From Selenomonadaceae bacterium (GTDB lineage Bacteria; Bacillota; Negativicutes; Selenomonadales; Selenomonadaceae): a stretch of DNA of 64,000 nucleotides. Shown here one piece after another: positions 7,661 through 16,966 of the stretch. The notes beneath the pieces are model-generated. The model saw nothing but the letters and a program-made list of their open reading frames with translations, had not been told where the DNA came from and did not search any database. Every line of letters begins with the position of its first letter. Within the stretch, counting starts at the first letter, position 1. A program made the translations under genes and the position numbers. The stretch lies in contig JAFXQM010000001.1 of the NCBI GenBank assembly GCA_017527075.1, positions 1 through 64,000 on the forward strand, in the 5' to 3' direction.

Positions 7661-8746
7661 ATGGAAGGTAACGGAAATTTGGAAACAATTCATCCCGGAA
7701 AGTATCTGGCTGATAAGTTAAGTGAACAATCCATGTCTCGTAAAGAATTGGCTATTCGCACAGGTTTTTCTGAAAAACACGTCAGCACCGTCATAAACGG
7801 GCAAAAAAGTATTTCGCCTTCCTTTGCGAAGAAACTCGAATATGCTCTTAAAATTCCTGCGAGTGATTGGTTAAATCGGCAGAATGAATACGACAGTGCT
7901 CTTTTGGATTATGAAGAGAAAAATAATATCTCGGCAGAGGAACTTGCAATTTTGAAGCCGCTCAAAGATATTTTAGAGTATATGAATCAATTTCAACTGT
8001 TGCCCAAAACTCTAAGTGAGCCCGAAAAGATTTTGGAACTTCGGAAACTTTTGCGGGTCAGTTCGCTTTCAGTCATACCGAAAATTCCTTATAACGCGGC
8101 TTATCGTGCTCAGATTTCTAACAATGTTGCGGTCGATGCTTATGTACTTTATGCTTGGCAATGTCTGTGTGAACGGTTGACAGAAAAAGTCTCTATTAAC
8201 AGCACTTTAGATACAGATTTACTGCGCGAAAAGTTGCCAGAAGTTAAAAGCCTTATGTTCGTCGAGCCAAACGCCATGCGGGAACGACTGACAAAAATTT
8301 TTGCCGAGTGCGGTATTGCATTTTGCATAGTAAAACATTTTCGCGGAGCCCCCGTGCAAGGTTTCATAAAGCGTACAGAGCGCGGACAGCTAATATTGTG
8401 TATGACGATTCGACAGAAACGAGCCGATATTTTTTGGTTTACTCTCTTCCACGAGATTGCGCACGTTTTGAACGGCGACGCGGACGAACGGTTTGTCGAT
8501 TTTTCGTCAGTTAAAACCGAGATCGAAGCGCGAGCGGACGAATTTGCAAGAGATACTCTCCTCGACAAAATTTCTTATAAAAATTTTTTGAACGCAGATG
8601 ACTTTTCGGAGAGCGCAGTGAAAGAATTTGCAACAAGCCAAAACGTTTTACCTTGTATCGTCACGGGACGTTTGCAATCTGACGGAATCATCGGTTGGGA
8701 TTGTCTGTCGTCAACTTTGCGTTACTACGAGTGGCTGGAAACTTGA
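7661..8746 (+). CDS. HigA-type HTH regulator fused to ImmA/IrrE metallopeptidase
   Basis: Residues about 8-75 form an XRE-type helix-turn-helix of the HigA addiction-antidote type (HPGKYLADKL, SRKELAIRTGFSEKHVSTVINGQ). The C-terminal half contains the zinc-peptidase motif HEIAH at 264-268, followed by an acidic and Glu-rich segment (EIEARADEFARD) supplying the third ligand. Such proteins cleave or control partner repressors in mobile elements and toxin-antitoxin loci. ATG 7661 has AAGGTG upstream; the alternative GTG 7652 lacks a good ribosome site. A strong promoter precedes it. It may regulate excision of the island or form a toxin-antitoxin-like pair with the next gene. Confidence 0.85.
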   Translation: MEGNGNLETIHPGKYLADKLSEQSMSRKELAIRTGFSEKHVSTVINGQKSISPSFAKKLEYALKIPASDWLNRQNEYDSALLDYEEKNNISAEELAILKPLKDILEYMNQFQLLPKTLSEPEKILELRKLLRVSSLSVIPKIPYNAAYRAQISNNVAVDAYVLYAWQCLCERLTEKVSINSTLDTDLLREKLPEVKSLMFVEPNAMRERLTKIFAECGIAFCIVKHFRGAPVQGFIKRTERGQLILCMTIRQKRADIFWFTLFHEIAHVLNGDADERFVDFSSVKTEIEARADEFARDTLLDKISYKNFLNADDFSESAVKEFATSQNVLPCIVTGRLQSDGIIGWDCLSSTLRYYEWLET

Positions 8747-8762
8747 ATGGAGGCTTATATAT

Positions 8763-9449
8763 ATGATAAAGAAAAATTCAGAAGAAAAAGTTTTTGATTT
8801 GGTTCATCCGCTTTATCAACATGATTACAATCAACTTGGTGTTCCGATAATGAACAAGGTCACGGAAGACATGTTGGATTTTTCCAAAGTTCAACCATTG
8901 AATGTTCAAAATCTGTCCATTAAGAACAATAATACACGCAAACTTGTTTTGGGATTTTCACACGATGATAAGATAGAGCGTTTTTATAATAATCCGTTTA
9001 AATATGTCCCTCGCTTTCAGTCGGCTTACGCAGTTGCTACACCAGATTACAGTCTTCATCCTCAAATGGATATGCCGTTGTATCTTAATCAAATTTATAA
9101 AAATCGCTGGCTTGGTTGTTTTTGGCAAGAACATGATATTATGGCTTTGCCCTGTGTCGGATGGACAACGGAAGAATGGGACGATTTGAGTTTTGCCGCT
9201 ATCGAGATAGGCTCTGTCGTCGTGATTTCTACACTCGGATGTAAGAGAGATGTAGATTTTTTTATGCGAGGTTACAATGAAATGATTCGTCGAATTAAAC
9301 CGTCTTTAATTATCGTTTATGGAGACATGTTGCCGGAAATGAGGGGACGATTCGTAAATTTTCGTTACGAAGATTCTTTCAAACCTAAAATTCCGTGCTG
9401 TGTTCAAGGAGTGCTTTTCGAGGTCTCGCCAATTTTTGAAAGGAGGTAA
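8763..9449 (+). CDS. DUF4417 domain protein
   Basis: A 228-residue protein with the features of DUF4417: YAVATPDYSLHPQMD, YLNQIYKNRWLGCFWQEHDI, PCVGWTTEEWDD, a central VVISTLGCKRD and the later LIIVYGDMLPEM. Members are common on phages and mobile elements; their function is unknown. The start ATG 8763 follows TGGAGG by about 9 bases. It lies 16 bp after the HTH-ImmA/IrrE gene and is followed by two small genes at 6 bp and -4 bp, so 8763-10174 is probably one transcript. Confidence 0.7.
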   Translation: MIKKNSEEKVFDLVHPLYQHDYNQLGVPIMNKVTEDMLDFSKVQPLNVQNLSIKNNNTRKLVLGFSHDDKIERFYNNPFKYVPRFQSAYAVATPDYSLHPQMDMPLYLNQIYKNRWLGCFWQEHDIMALPCVGWTTEEWDDLSFAAIEIGSVVVISTLGCKRDVDFFMRGYNEMIRRIKPSLIIVYGDMLPEMRGRFVNFRYEDSFKPKIPCCVQGVLFEVSPIFERR

Positions 9450-9455
9450 TTACAA

Positions 9456-9830
9456 ATGGGTAGCAGAAGTTCATTCAAAAATGTACATGCCGGTGATTTT
9501 ACTTTTGTAGATGGCGGAAAAACTTTTCGCTCTATAGGCGGCTTTGATAACGTTAAAATTTTAGTCAAAGAAAGCGGCTCCGTCAAAGCTCCCGAATTTT
9601 CGCATACAGCCGGCAGAATTTACGCCATTGTTCAAGACGGCAAATTAAAACACCTCGCTTATTACGATGAAAACCATAAGCAGGCTGTGTCCATCGATTT
9701 ACAGCACGCACATCATGGCGTTCAACCGCACAAACACCTTTATTTGGATCATTCTGACAAGGGAATTCCCATTTCTGAAAAAGAACAAGCTTTGGTCAAC
9801 GAGATAAAAGAAAGGTTCGGATTGCAATGA
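9456..9830 (+). CDS. Hypothetical His-rich protein
   Basis: Not recognised. The 124 residues contain a histidine cluster near the C-terminus (HAHHGVQPHKHLYLDH) followed by an amphipathic helix. The cluster could bind metal or be a catalytic pocket in a small effector. A GGAGG site precedes ATG 9456. It overlaps the next gene by ATGA, suggesting the two products work together, possibly as effector and immunity protein, but this is only a guess from arrangement. Confidence 0.6.
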   Translation: MGSRSSFKNVHAGDFTFVDGGKTFRSIGGFDNVKILVKESGSVKAPEFSHTAGRIYAIVQDGKLKHLAYYDENHKQAVSIDLQHAHHGVQPHKHLYLDHSDKGIPISEKEQALVNEIKERFGLQ

Positions 9831-10174
9831 GAATCAATGAGTACAACAGCTTGGACGAATTTATTTACGAGTACGACAGCGGTCGCCGTCCCTCTACAGA
9901 AACTCAAGGGCGCAAGTTCATGGGCATTGAATTTTTATATCGCGGCATCTATTATCGCATGTGCTACGAACCCGCCGAAAACGAAGGCGAGCCCAGATTT
10001 TATTACGTCTACGTCATGCACTGCGAATCGCGAGGCTATCCCACCGCTGACAAGTTTGAAGTGATTGGTCGTTACGAAAAATTTCAAGACCTGCTGAACA
10101 AGTTTTTTATCGGCGGCGTTCCTTTTAAAGATGTCATCATGGACGACAACACCGAAATTCTTAGTCAAGATTAG
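9827..10174 (+). CDS. Hypothetical protein coupled to the upstream His-rich gene
   Basis: Not recognised. A 115-residue acidic protein rich in Tyr and Phe (MGIEFLYRGIYYRMCYEPAE, FYYVYVMHCESRGYP), likely a compact alpha/beta fold. It starts inside the stop of the preceding gene (ATGA) and converges on the restriction-modification gene, overlapping its end by 14 bp. Small acidic partners in this arrangement are often immunity proteins; there is no motif to prove it. Confidence 0.6.
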   Translation: MRINEYNSLDEFIYEYDSGRRPSTETQGRKFMGIEFLYRGIYYRMCYEPAENEGEPRFYYVYVMHCESRGYPTADKFEVIGRYEKFQDLLNKFFIGGVPFKDVIMDDNTEILSQD

Positions 10175-12840
10175 TAAGTTGTTCGTAAAGTTTCATAAGC
10201 TCCGCGACGATTTTTGATTCGTCGTCCAAAAGATTTTCAAAGCCGTAAGCGGCCGCAGCAGCGCGGTCGTTTTTTTTGTGCGCGTCTCGTAAATCCTGCG
10301 GCATGGTCAATTCATCGTAGAGGTCAGCAAGCATCGCGTTGGGATATTTGCTCCGAACGTCCAAAATCCTCTGCGCGGTCGCCTCAATCAATGATTTTTG
10401 CTCCTCCGTCGGATCGCACCACACAAAATTATTATAAACAACGCTCCCTGAATATCGATAATCTGATTTTAACCGTCCGGCTACCGCTCTCATCCACGAC
10501 ATATGAATTGAACTCGTTAATATCCCGAAATGATAAATTTCTGCGCCTGGAATAATTTGTACTTGATTTGTCGGAATTGTATCGCCGTTAAAGTAAGCCA
10601 TTGGAATATAACGACGATTTTCAGAAGAAACCATCGGCAATGCAATGTAATTCGACGGATTAAGAGTATCGCGAAAGGTTGTTGGAGTATTTGCAAGCTT
10701 TTGAGTAAATTTATCTTTCATTGCCAGACGATTTTCCTTGCAAAGCTTAACTCGTTTCATGACAAGCGGCATTTTACGAATTTCATCAGGCGAAGTATTG
10801 ACGAGCCACAAAACAAAACGAAGTTCATTATAAAGAAGTTCACGCCCACCAATTAACCGCTTGATAAATTTTTTTGCGCGTGGTTCGTGTTTAATGAAGT
10901 CATCGTAGTCTTTCGCCTCAATTTTTAAAGCGTTGCCGTCAAGAGGAACATTGCCGTTGCATATTTTTGGCACGAAGTCTTGAAGATGTTTAGCGCGGTT
11001 CTCAACAAAAACGGTCGGGGCGTCGACGAGATACGGATTGATATTTTGCGCGGGGAAAATTTCTTCGCCCTCAAAGATTTTTATCGCACATGCCGACAAC
11101 GACGCAATGAATCGCCGCCTTGTGAAAAGATTCGCTGTCCCATTTGAACGTTCGCCGCCCGAAAATAATTTGCATGTCGTATTCGTCGAAAAGTTTTTTC
11201 CAGAGCGGCGCGACTTGCTCGCCTTGCGTGATTGAATTTGTCGAGACGAAAGCGGATTTAATTTTCGTTCCTTTCATGATCTTTGCGGCGAGATGATACC
11301 AGCAAGCAACGTAATCAATGTCTTTGTACTTAAAAAATCTTGCAACTTCAGATTGTTGTTCGACTGAACGATAACGCCTTCCGACAAAAGGCGGGTTGCT
11401 GATTATGTAGTCGACATCGGGCGCAAAATTTTTCCAATCAATTTGCAAGGCGTTGGCTTGAATGATATTCGGATAACTTTTGAGCGGGAAGAGGTCTAAA
11501 CCTTTATGAACAATTTCTTCGGTTTCGCGTTTCATTTTGAGTTCGGCAATCCAAAGAGCGGTTTGTGCGACGACTACGGCAAAATTATTTATCTCGATGC
11601 CGTAAAAGTTTTGGATTGTGATTTTAATCGGGTCGACGAGTTCGCCGAGCTGAATTTGCGTGCCGAGAAGTTCTTTGAGAATCTCATTTTCCAATCGGCG
11701 CAAACAGATATAAGTTTCCGTCAAAAAATTACCACTGCCGCACGCCGGATCCAAAAATTTCAGCGCGGTGATTTTATCTTGCAACTCCAAAAGATTTTTC
11801 CTGCGGTTGCGGACGGTTTGTTTAATCGTGTCAAAGTCGGCGCGCAGGTCGTCCATAAAAAGTGGGTCTATAACCTTGTGAATGTTTTCAGTCGAGGTGT
11901 AATGCATACCGTTAGCGCGTCTTACTTTCGGATTGATGGTTGATTCAAAGACCGTACCGAAAATCGCGGGCGAAATGTCCTCCCACTTAAATTTACTGCT
12001 TGCCTCGTTTAACAAAAGGTCGCGAATGTCCTTATTAAAGTTCGGGAAGTCGATTTCATCAGCAAAAAGCCCGCCGTCGACGTACGGAAATTTTTTGAGC
12101 GTATCGTCGAGGTACGGGCTACGATTTTCAAGCGGAGTATCGAGAATTTTGAACAGCTCCAATAAATCTTGGCGGATATTCCTTGCGCCGCGCAGGTAGT
12201 CACGAAAAATTTTATGCTTGCCGAAAATATCAATGCTCTCGGCATAAAGGCAGAAGACCAGCCGCACACAAAGTTTATTGAGGTCTGAAAGTGCGTCGTC
12301 GGTTTGAATTTTAAGTTCTGCGCGGAGTTCATCATAAATTTTTGCAACGATTGCGCTTGCTTGAATTGAAAGTTCACGTTCGTAAGAAATTTTATCTTGA
12401 AGTTCGACAAGAAAATTCAGAGAGGAAAATTTTTTCGGCAGTTCAAAGAGAGAAATTTTAATCGGGTCGCGTTCCGGATAACGTTTGTCCATATCGAAAA
12501 CGCGAAACTCTTTAAAGTTGCAAGTAATAATCCAACGAGCCTTGCGCGAATACTCCAAAGTGTCGTTGTAGCGTTTGGCTTGGCGGAAAATTTCTTCGTC
12601 GTCGAGATTTACGGTTGAGCTTTTCTGTTCGATTAAAACTTTTGTCTCGGCAATGAAGGCGTCAATATAACCGTGCGGGATTGGGTCTTCAAAGCTGATA
12701 AAAGTTTCTGGTTCAGAAATATTGAACACATCACGGAGCAAAGAAAGCCAAAAAGGTTGAGCCTCGCCCTTTTCGTAGCCACGATTCGACCATCTTTTGA
12801 CAAATTTACTTACAGAGCTTTTCCGCTCGAATGCGCTCAT
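10161..12840 (-). pseudogene. MmeI/YeeA-like fused restriction-methyltransferase, frameshifted
   Basis: The 5' part (12840 to 11071, 589 residues) has an N-terminal nuclease-like region (VLIEQKSSTVNL resembling a PD-ExK core), a helical linker, and an N6-adenine methyltransferase with DPACGSGNFL and the catalytic NPPF. The 3' part (11099 to 10161) carries the target-recognition and C-terminal regions (NPYLVDAPTVF, FLGxREL-like, YIPMAYFNGD). The two are in different frames and meet at a run of five A (11078-11082 on the plus strand reads TTTTT). In intact relatives this is one polypeptide of about 900 residues that cuts and methylates DNA. Start chosen at MSAFERK with an AGGATG site. It is inactive as written unless the shift is an error or is bypassed. 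Confidence 0.8.
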
Positions 12841-12930
12841 GATTATCATCCTAAAAATTTTTGGCGATACCAATTCGACGTTTCCAGAAAAAATTCCTGT
12901 AGAAAAAATCTTCTGCGAGATTGGTACAGC

Positions 12931-13060
12931 CTATTTTTTGTTTAAAATACTGGTTTGTTCAATGAGGTAACGGTTCAGACTTTCGAGGGGAATTTTCCAC
13001 ATTCGACCGATACGAAATCCTTTAATCTCTCCGATGTCAAAAGTTTGTAAGCCGTGTTTT
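12931..13060 (-). pseudogene. Excisionase-type HTH protein, C-terminal remnant
   Basis: The sequence GFRIGRMWKIPLESLNRYLIEQ-type (minus strand) is the C-terminal half of small HTH_17/excisionase DNA-binding proteins. Its preceding NTAYKLLTS helix is visible in the adjacent frame, so a one-base shift separates them. The N-terminus is missing and is replaced at 13061 by the leader of the GIY-YIG cassette. An apparent open frame continues to 13131 but only by reading antisense through that leader. The gene appears to have been cut by the cassette. Confidence 0.55.
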
Positions 13061-13189
13061 ATTGACAGAAAAAGCCCTGCGGTGCTAAGATTGAATCGTT
13101 GAAAACTCAATATCAAACACGGCAGAGCCATTTTGCGTATTTATTATAACGCTTGCGCTTTGCATGTCAACTGAAAGGCGGGAGCTTTT
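13061..13189 (+). repeat. Leader of GIY-YIG cassette, copy A
   Basis: This segment shares an ordered set of blocks with 60492-60622: ATTGAC, then AAAGC-CC-G, GGTGCTAAGATTG-AATCGTT, CACGGC-GAGCC, and near the gene TGTCAA-TGAAAGGCGG. The first and fourth blocks can pair (GCCCTGC with GCAGAGC), so the RNA is likely to be structured. Both copies sit directly in front of GIY-YIG genes at otherwise unrelated loci. Confidence 0.7.
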
Positions 13190-13771
13190 ATGTTTGGAGT
13201 AGTTTATCTCATCACGAATTTGCTTGACGGCAAGCAATATGTCGGGCAAACAACGCGCACGCTTGAGGAAAGATTTTCTGAACACTCGGAAGCAGATTCT
13301 CTTTTAGGCAGAGCAATTCAAAGAGACGGCGCAGAAAATTTTTCTCGTGAAGTTCTCGCGGAATGTGAGACGCCGGAAGAACTCGACACGCAAGAAAGAT
13401 TTTATATCAAGAAATTGGATTGCAAGCATCCGCACGGATATAACGGTACGGACGGCGGCGGACGCTCGCGAAAATCTAAGCAAAGCGTTGCTACTCCACT
13501 CGACCCGCGCAAAGAATTTTTCTTGAAGATGATAGGCGCGAAGATAGCGTATTATCGAACGTTGAGGGACATGTCGCAAAAAGAACTGGCAAAACGGGCA
13601 AATATGAGCGTCAGCAGTTTGAGTAAGATAGAGCGCGGGAGATACAACGATAATGTTTCAGTGTCGTTGCTCTTTGATATAGCAGACGGTTTGCAAATAG
13701 ATATAACGATGCTTGTGACGTTCAGCGACATGGAGAAAAGCATGTGGTGGAAGCCGCTCTCAAAAGATTAA
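13190..13771 (+). CDS. GIY-YIG endonuclease fused to an XRE-type HTH
   Basis: Residues 1-95 are a GIY-YIG nuclease: the motif appears as GVVYLITNLLDGKQYVGQTT, followed by the conserved Arg region (LEERFSEH), a Glu (ERFYIKKLD) and GYNGTDGGG. Residues about 115-185 are a Cro/C1-type helix-turn-helix (SQKELAKRANMSVSSLSKIERG). A nuclease that carries its own repressor-like DNA-binding domain fits a free-standing homing endonuclease or a nuclease with autoregulation. A GGCGGGA ribosome site precedes ATG 13190. A relative with the same leader is at 60623-61771. It is inserted within an excisionase remnant. Confidence 0.85.
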   Translation: MFGVVYLITNLLDGKQYVGQTTRTLEERFSEHSEADSLLGRAIQRDGAENFSREVLAECETPEELDTQERFYIKKLDCKHPHGYNGTDGGGRSRKSKQSVATPLDPRKEFFLKMIGAKIAYYRTLRDMSQKELAKRANMSVSSLSKIERGRYNDNVSVSLLFDIADGLQIDITMLVTFSDMEKSMWWKPLSKD

Positions 13772-13788
13772 ACACCTTCGGCTCGAAA

Positions 13789-13815
13789 TTGACAAAAAAA
13801 AACAACTATTATAAT
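13789..13815 (+). promoter_or_regulatory. Probable promoter of the truncated XRE gene
   Basis: TTGACA at 13789-13794 and TATAAT at 13810-13815, with a short 15-bp spacer. Confidence 0.4.
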
Positions 13816-13826
13816 GCCTGCAATGA

Positions 13827-14090
13827 CATTCAAAAATTTTATCCAGCATAATCAGGGTACTGAATAACTCATCCCAAAAGGATTTGGCAGAGAAATCGAA
13901 TGTGAGTGCGGCGTATATCAGCCAAATTGAAAATTGCCGTCCAAATAAAGGAATCGCTTCGGTGGTAAAAATAGCGCAAGCCTTGAAAGTGACGCCGTGC
14001 ATACTCTTTGCGGAGGAGTCTTGTCCGAAATATTTGCAGTCTCTTGAACAAGCCGTTTCATTAGTAGCAGAAGTTAAAATTTTTTTGTGA
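13827..14090 (+). pseudogene. XRE-family repressor, 5' end damaged
   Basis: A typical Cro/C1 helix-turn-helix is readable (SSQKDLAEKSNVSAAYISQIEN, then VVKIAQALKVTPCILFAEE). The frame has no good start: an ATG at 13823 (MTFKNFIQHN) is in another frame and meets a stop at 13863, while the HTH frame begins just after a TGA at 13824. One base change near 13850 would join them. TTG 13884 could start a shortened version without helix 1. It probably once regulated the cluster that follows at 14160. Confidence 0.6.
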
Positions 14091-14159
14091 GTGTTCTGTT
14101 AGGACACCAACAAACAATTCTAATCTGATAAACTTAATTTTATTTCTTGGAGGAAATAC

Positions 14160-14828
14160 ATGACAAAGAATATTAGGATATTCAGTCCTTTGGACGGGAA
14201 ATTGATTCCGCTGAAAGAATGTCCATACTCTATCTTTGCAAGCGGCGCAATAGGACGCGGCATAGCGATTAAGAATCCCACTTATGGAGTCTTCGCGCCT
14301 TTTGGCGGCGTAGTAACTCTTTTTTTTCCCATAGGACACGGTATCGGCTTGAGATCCTGCGACGGCATTGAAATTTTTATCCATATCGGAATTGATGATG
14401 ACGAACTGAGCTGTGAAGAATTTAAATCGGAGGTAAAAGTTGGCGAAGTCGTCAAGCCGGGACAACTTCTGCTTAAATTCAGTCCGCCGGCAATCAAGAA
14501 AGCAGTATTCGATTCTACGACGGTGGTTGTCGTCACGAATCATGCAGAATACGGCGACATCACGTTCGATCTCGGCAGTCAGTCAATTACCGTGAAAGCC
14601 GCTGATTTTGCGCGAAAAAATCTTTCAAAGGAGAACACGAGAATGGAAGAAACAAAGTTTACTATTCTGGGTGAATCGGAGTCGGGCAAGACTTGCTACT
14701 TGCTGGCTATGTATTCTGCTATGAGCCAAAGTATTAACGGCTACTCCATAGTAGCTAGCGCAAGACGATCGTTTGGATACCGATCTTTTAGATGCATTTT
14801 ATCGTTTGGACGACGAATCGTTGTCTGA
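14160..14828 (+). CDS. PTS EIIA-Glc-like domain, in frame with a GTPase start
   Basis: Residues 1-150 are a clear PTS EIIA (Crr/PtsG-IIA) domain: SPLDGKLIPLKE, FASGAIGRGIAIKNP, VFAPFGGVVTLFFP, and both active-site histidines, H60 (GHGIGL) and H75 (IFIHIGID, the phosphorylated one). EIIA normally carries phosphate from HPr to a sugar permease, and in unphosphorylated form binds regulatory partners. No EIIB or EIIC gene is nearby. There is no stop codon before the P-loop protein that follows: the frame continues through ATG 14643 (with its own AAAGGAG site) into GESESGKT and then ends at 14828 after a frameshift. It may thus be a true EIIA-GTPase fusion or two overlapping in-frame products. GGAGGA precedes ATG 14160. 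Confidence 0.8.
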   Translation: MTKNIRIFSPLDGKLIPLKECPYSIFASGAIGRGIAIKNPTYGVFAPFGGVVTLFFPIGHGIGLRSCDGIEIFIHIGIDDDELSCEEFKSEVKVGEVVKPGQLLLKFSPPAIKKAVFDSTTVVVVTNHAEYGDITFDLGSQSITVKAADFARKNLSKENTRMEETKFTILGESESGKTCYLLAMYSAMSQSINGYSIVASARRSFGYRSFRCILSFGRRIVV

Positions 14829-15927
14829 GGATCGCTTTCCAGCCGGAACGGATCAAGCTATCATTTACCTTTTTAATTTAAACTACGCGCACGAAACAAT
14901 TATGCCTTTCCAGTGGATTGACTACCCTGGTCGAGTCATGCGCGATAAGACAAACGAGGATTATCCGAAAGTTGCTCAAAATATTCGTGAATCGAGCACG
15001 CTTTTCATCTGTGTGGACGGTAAGCTTCTTGTCGGCGAAAATACAGAGCGTAAAATAAAAAACGTCAGACGTAAATGCTCTATGACGATTAATCGTTACT
15101 TCGGCAAATATTTTGAGGCGGGTGGTCATCTGCCGCCTGTTGGAATTATCCTCACCAAAGCAGATTTATTTCAGCATGATACAAACGAAGAGGAAATTCG
15201 TGTTATTTTGCAAGAGGCGTTCAGTCCGCTGTTCGTCGCCAAAAACATCAGAATTGGAGTAATCCCGGTCACTCTCGGCGAAAACATTCAAGATGACAAT
15301 TATTCCGGCGAAGTCGACCCCGTCAATATTCACCTGCCGATTTTCATGGGAATTTGGTGCGCACTTAACGACCGCATTAAAGATTACACCGATAAGCTTG
15401 CGGCGAATCTCTCTTCGACAAGTGACTTGCAAGGTAAAATCTCCGATAAGAACAGCCGAATTAACAGCTTGACGCAAAATGTCAGCAACTTGAAGCAGAA
15501 TATAAATAACTTGACGCAAAATATCAATAGTATGGACTATGCCATGCGCGACGAACAGGACAGTTTCTTCTTGTGGCGCGATGATGACAAAATTAAAAAT
15601 CTGAAGAAAAATATCTCTCAATCACAAAATCAAATTACCTCATCTCAAAGCCAAATCAACTCGTCGCAAAATGAAATTAACTCGTCGCAGAATGCAATTA
15701 AAGATTTTGAGAGCAGAATCTCGCGCAATAGGGAAGAGGCAAGAAAAATTAAAGAATTCGTGGACACCATGCAACGAGATCGTAAAATGTTTCAGGACTA
15801 TCTCGAACAAATAATGTGGTTCGTCGATGGTCGCTGGCAGGAGCCGCTGATAAAAACTGTCGAGAAATCTTTCAATAATTATCGCGATAAGTTTATGGGA
15901 TTCGTTGACAGTTTGCGTCAGAAATAA
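14643..15927 (+). pseudogene. P-loop GTPase with long coiled coil (DO-GTPase-like), one frameshift
   Basis: ATG 14643 starts FTILGESESGKTCYLLAMY, a Walker A with the pattern seen in the DO-GTPase class of the TRAFAC clade, which is linked to bacterial conflict systems. After a one-base shift near 14757 the frame ending at 15927 continues with DDRLDTDLLDAFYRLDD, the switch-II-like QWIDYPGR, and TKAD as the base-specificity motif. The last 150 residues are Gln/Asn/Ser-rich heptads (NSLTQNVSNLKQNIN, QSQINSSQNEINSS), a long coiled coil, suggesting oligomerisation or membrane-associated assembly. The family call is from pattern only. The shift is not in a homopolymer, so it may be real damage or an error. 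Confidence 0.7.
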
Positions 15928-15943
15928 TCACGAGGTGATTTAA

Positions 15944-16933
15944 ATGGAAGTTGCACCGCTCATTCACAGCCGAACTGAGCAATGCGATTACAATCCGAAA
16001 TTTGCCGTGCGCCCGAAAGATTTTTCCGAAATTCAATGGGCGCGGAGTAAAATTTTAGCCGCAACACGAAATATCGACCGATTTAACGGGATTCGCCGCA
16101 TAGTTGCCGCCAAAAACGGTGTTTGTATCGCGGGCATCGTCTGCACAATGAAATATTTCGTCAACAACTGCTTAACGGGCGCGGATAAGGACGTCGCTCA
16201 GCTTTATATTGGCGTTCACGGCAGATTGTACGGAGTTTTTCTCGGTTATTCCTTCAAAGGCAATACAAATGAAATTCCTGACGTGAATTACTCTGACTTG
16301 TGGCAGTGGTTTAAAAAATATCTCGTGCCGGAATGGGAAAAGAAATCTGCGCGGACGGTCGAAGTTGATTATTTTTCTTGGGATAAAGTTAAACACGCTC
16401 ACGCAAAAAATCACGGGACAGAATTTTATGATTCAGCAACATTCAACGAAGAAAGTTTGTTTGAGGAATATTTAGCTCGTGCCTTGACGGAAGAAGTTGC
16501 TTTTTGCTCCAACGTAGAAAACATTCAAGCCGTTGAAGACGGAATTTATACAGCTGTCACGACTTCGGCAAGCAATGTCGACAAGCTTAAAGCTAACATG
16601 GAAAGAAAGCGTCTCGAACGAGAAGAGCAAATACGTCGAGAGAAAGAGGAAAGCGAACGACAAAAAAAATTACCAGAGCAAGAAAAAAAAACGAGCAAAT
16701 CCTCGCCCACCAACAATTCTTCCGACCAAATCAGAAATACTTCGCCGACGTCGTCGGACAAAAAGCAACAATACGAATCGACAAACCAGAATTCAATCTG
16801 GTTGATTTTGTTGATTCTCTTAATAATACTTGGCGCGATTGCATATTGGTGGACTCACAAACAGGAAAACGATTTAGAATCACATTTGAGTTTAGAGAAT
16901 CATACACAGCTCTTTCGCATGGAAAATACATAA
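15944..16933 (+). CDS. Hypothetical membrane-anchored protein of the GTPase cluster
   Basis: Not recognised. The first 200 residues form a soluble domain (YNPKFAVRPKDFSE, VAAKNGVCIAGIVCTMKYFV, LYIGVHGRLYGVFLGYSF). A highly charged helix (MERKRLEREEQIRREKEESE) and a Ser/Asn-rich linker come next, followed by one membrane segment (IWLILLILLIILGAIAYWW) close to the C-terminus. This is a tail-anchored layout with the domain in the cytoplasm. It begins 16 bp after the GTPase, so the two are probably co-expressed. It could serve as the sensor or the membrane platform for the GTPase. Confidence 0.65.
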   Translation: MEVAPLIHSRTEQCDYNPKFAVRPKDFSEIQWARSKILAATRNIDRFNGIRRIVAAKNGVCIAGIVCTMKYFVNNCLTGADKDVAQLYIGVHGRLYGVFLGYSFKGNTNEIPDVNYSDLWQWFKKYLVPEWEKKSARTVEVDYFSWDKVKHAHAKNHGTEFYDSATFNEESLFEEYLARALTEEVAFCSNVENIQAVEDGIYTAVTTSASNVDKLKANMERKRLEREEQIRREKEESERQKKLPEQEKKTSKSSPTNNSSDQIRNTSPTSSDKKQQYESTNQNSIWLILLILLIILGAIAYWWTHKQENDLESHLSLENHTQLFRMENT

Positions 16934-16966
16934 AACCGAAGGTAGAATGTAAGTTGGAGGAAATTG

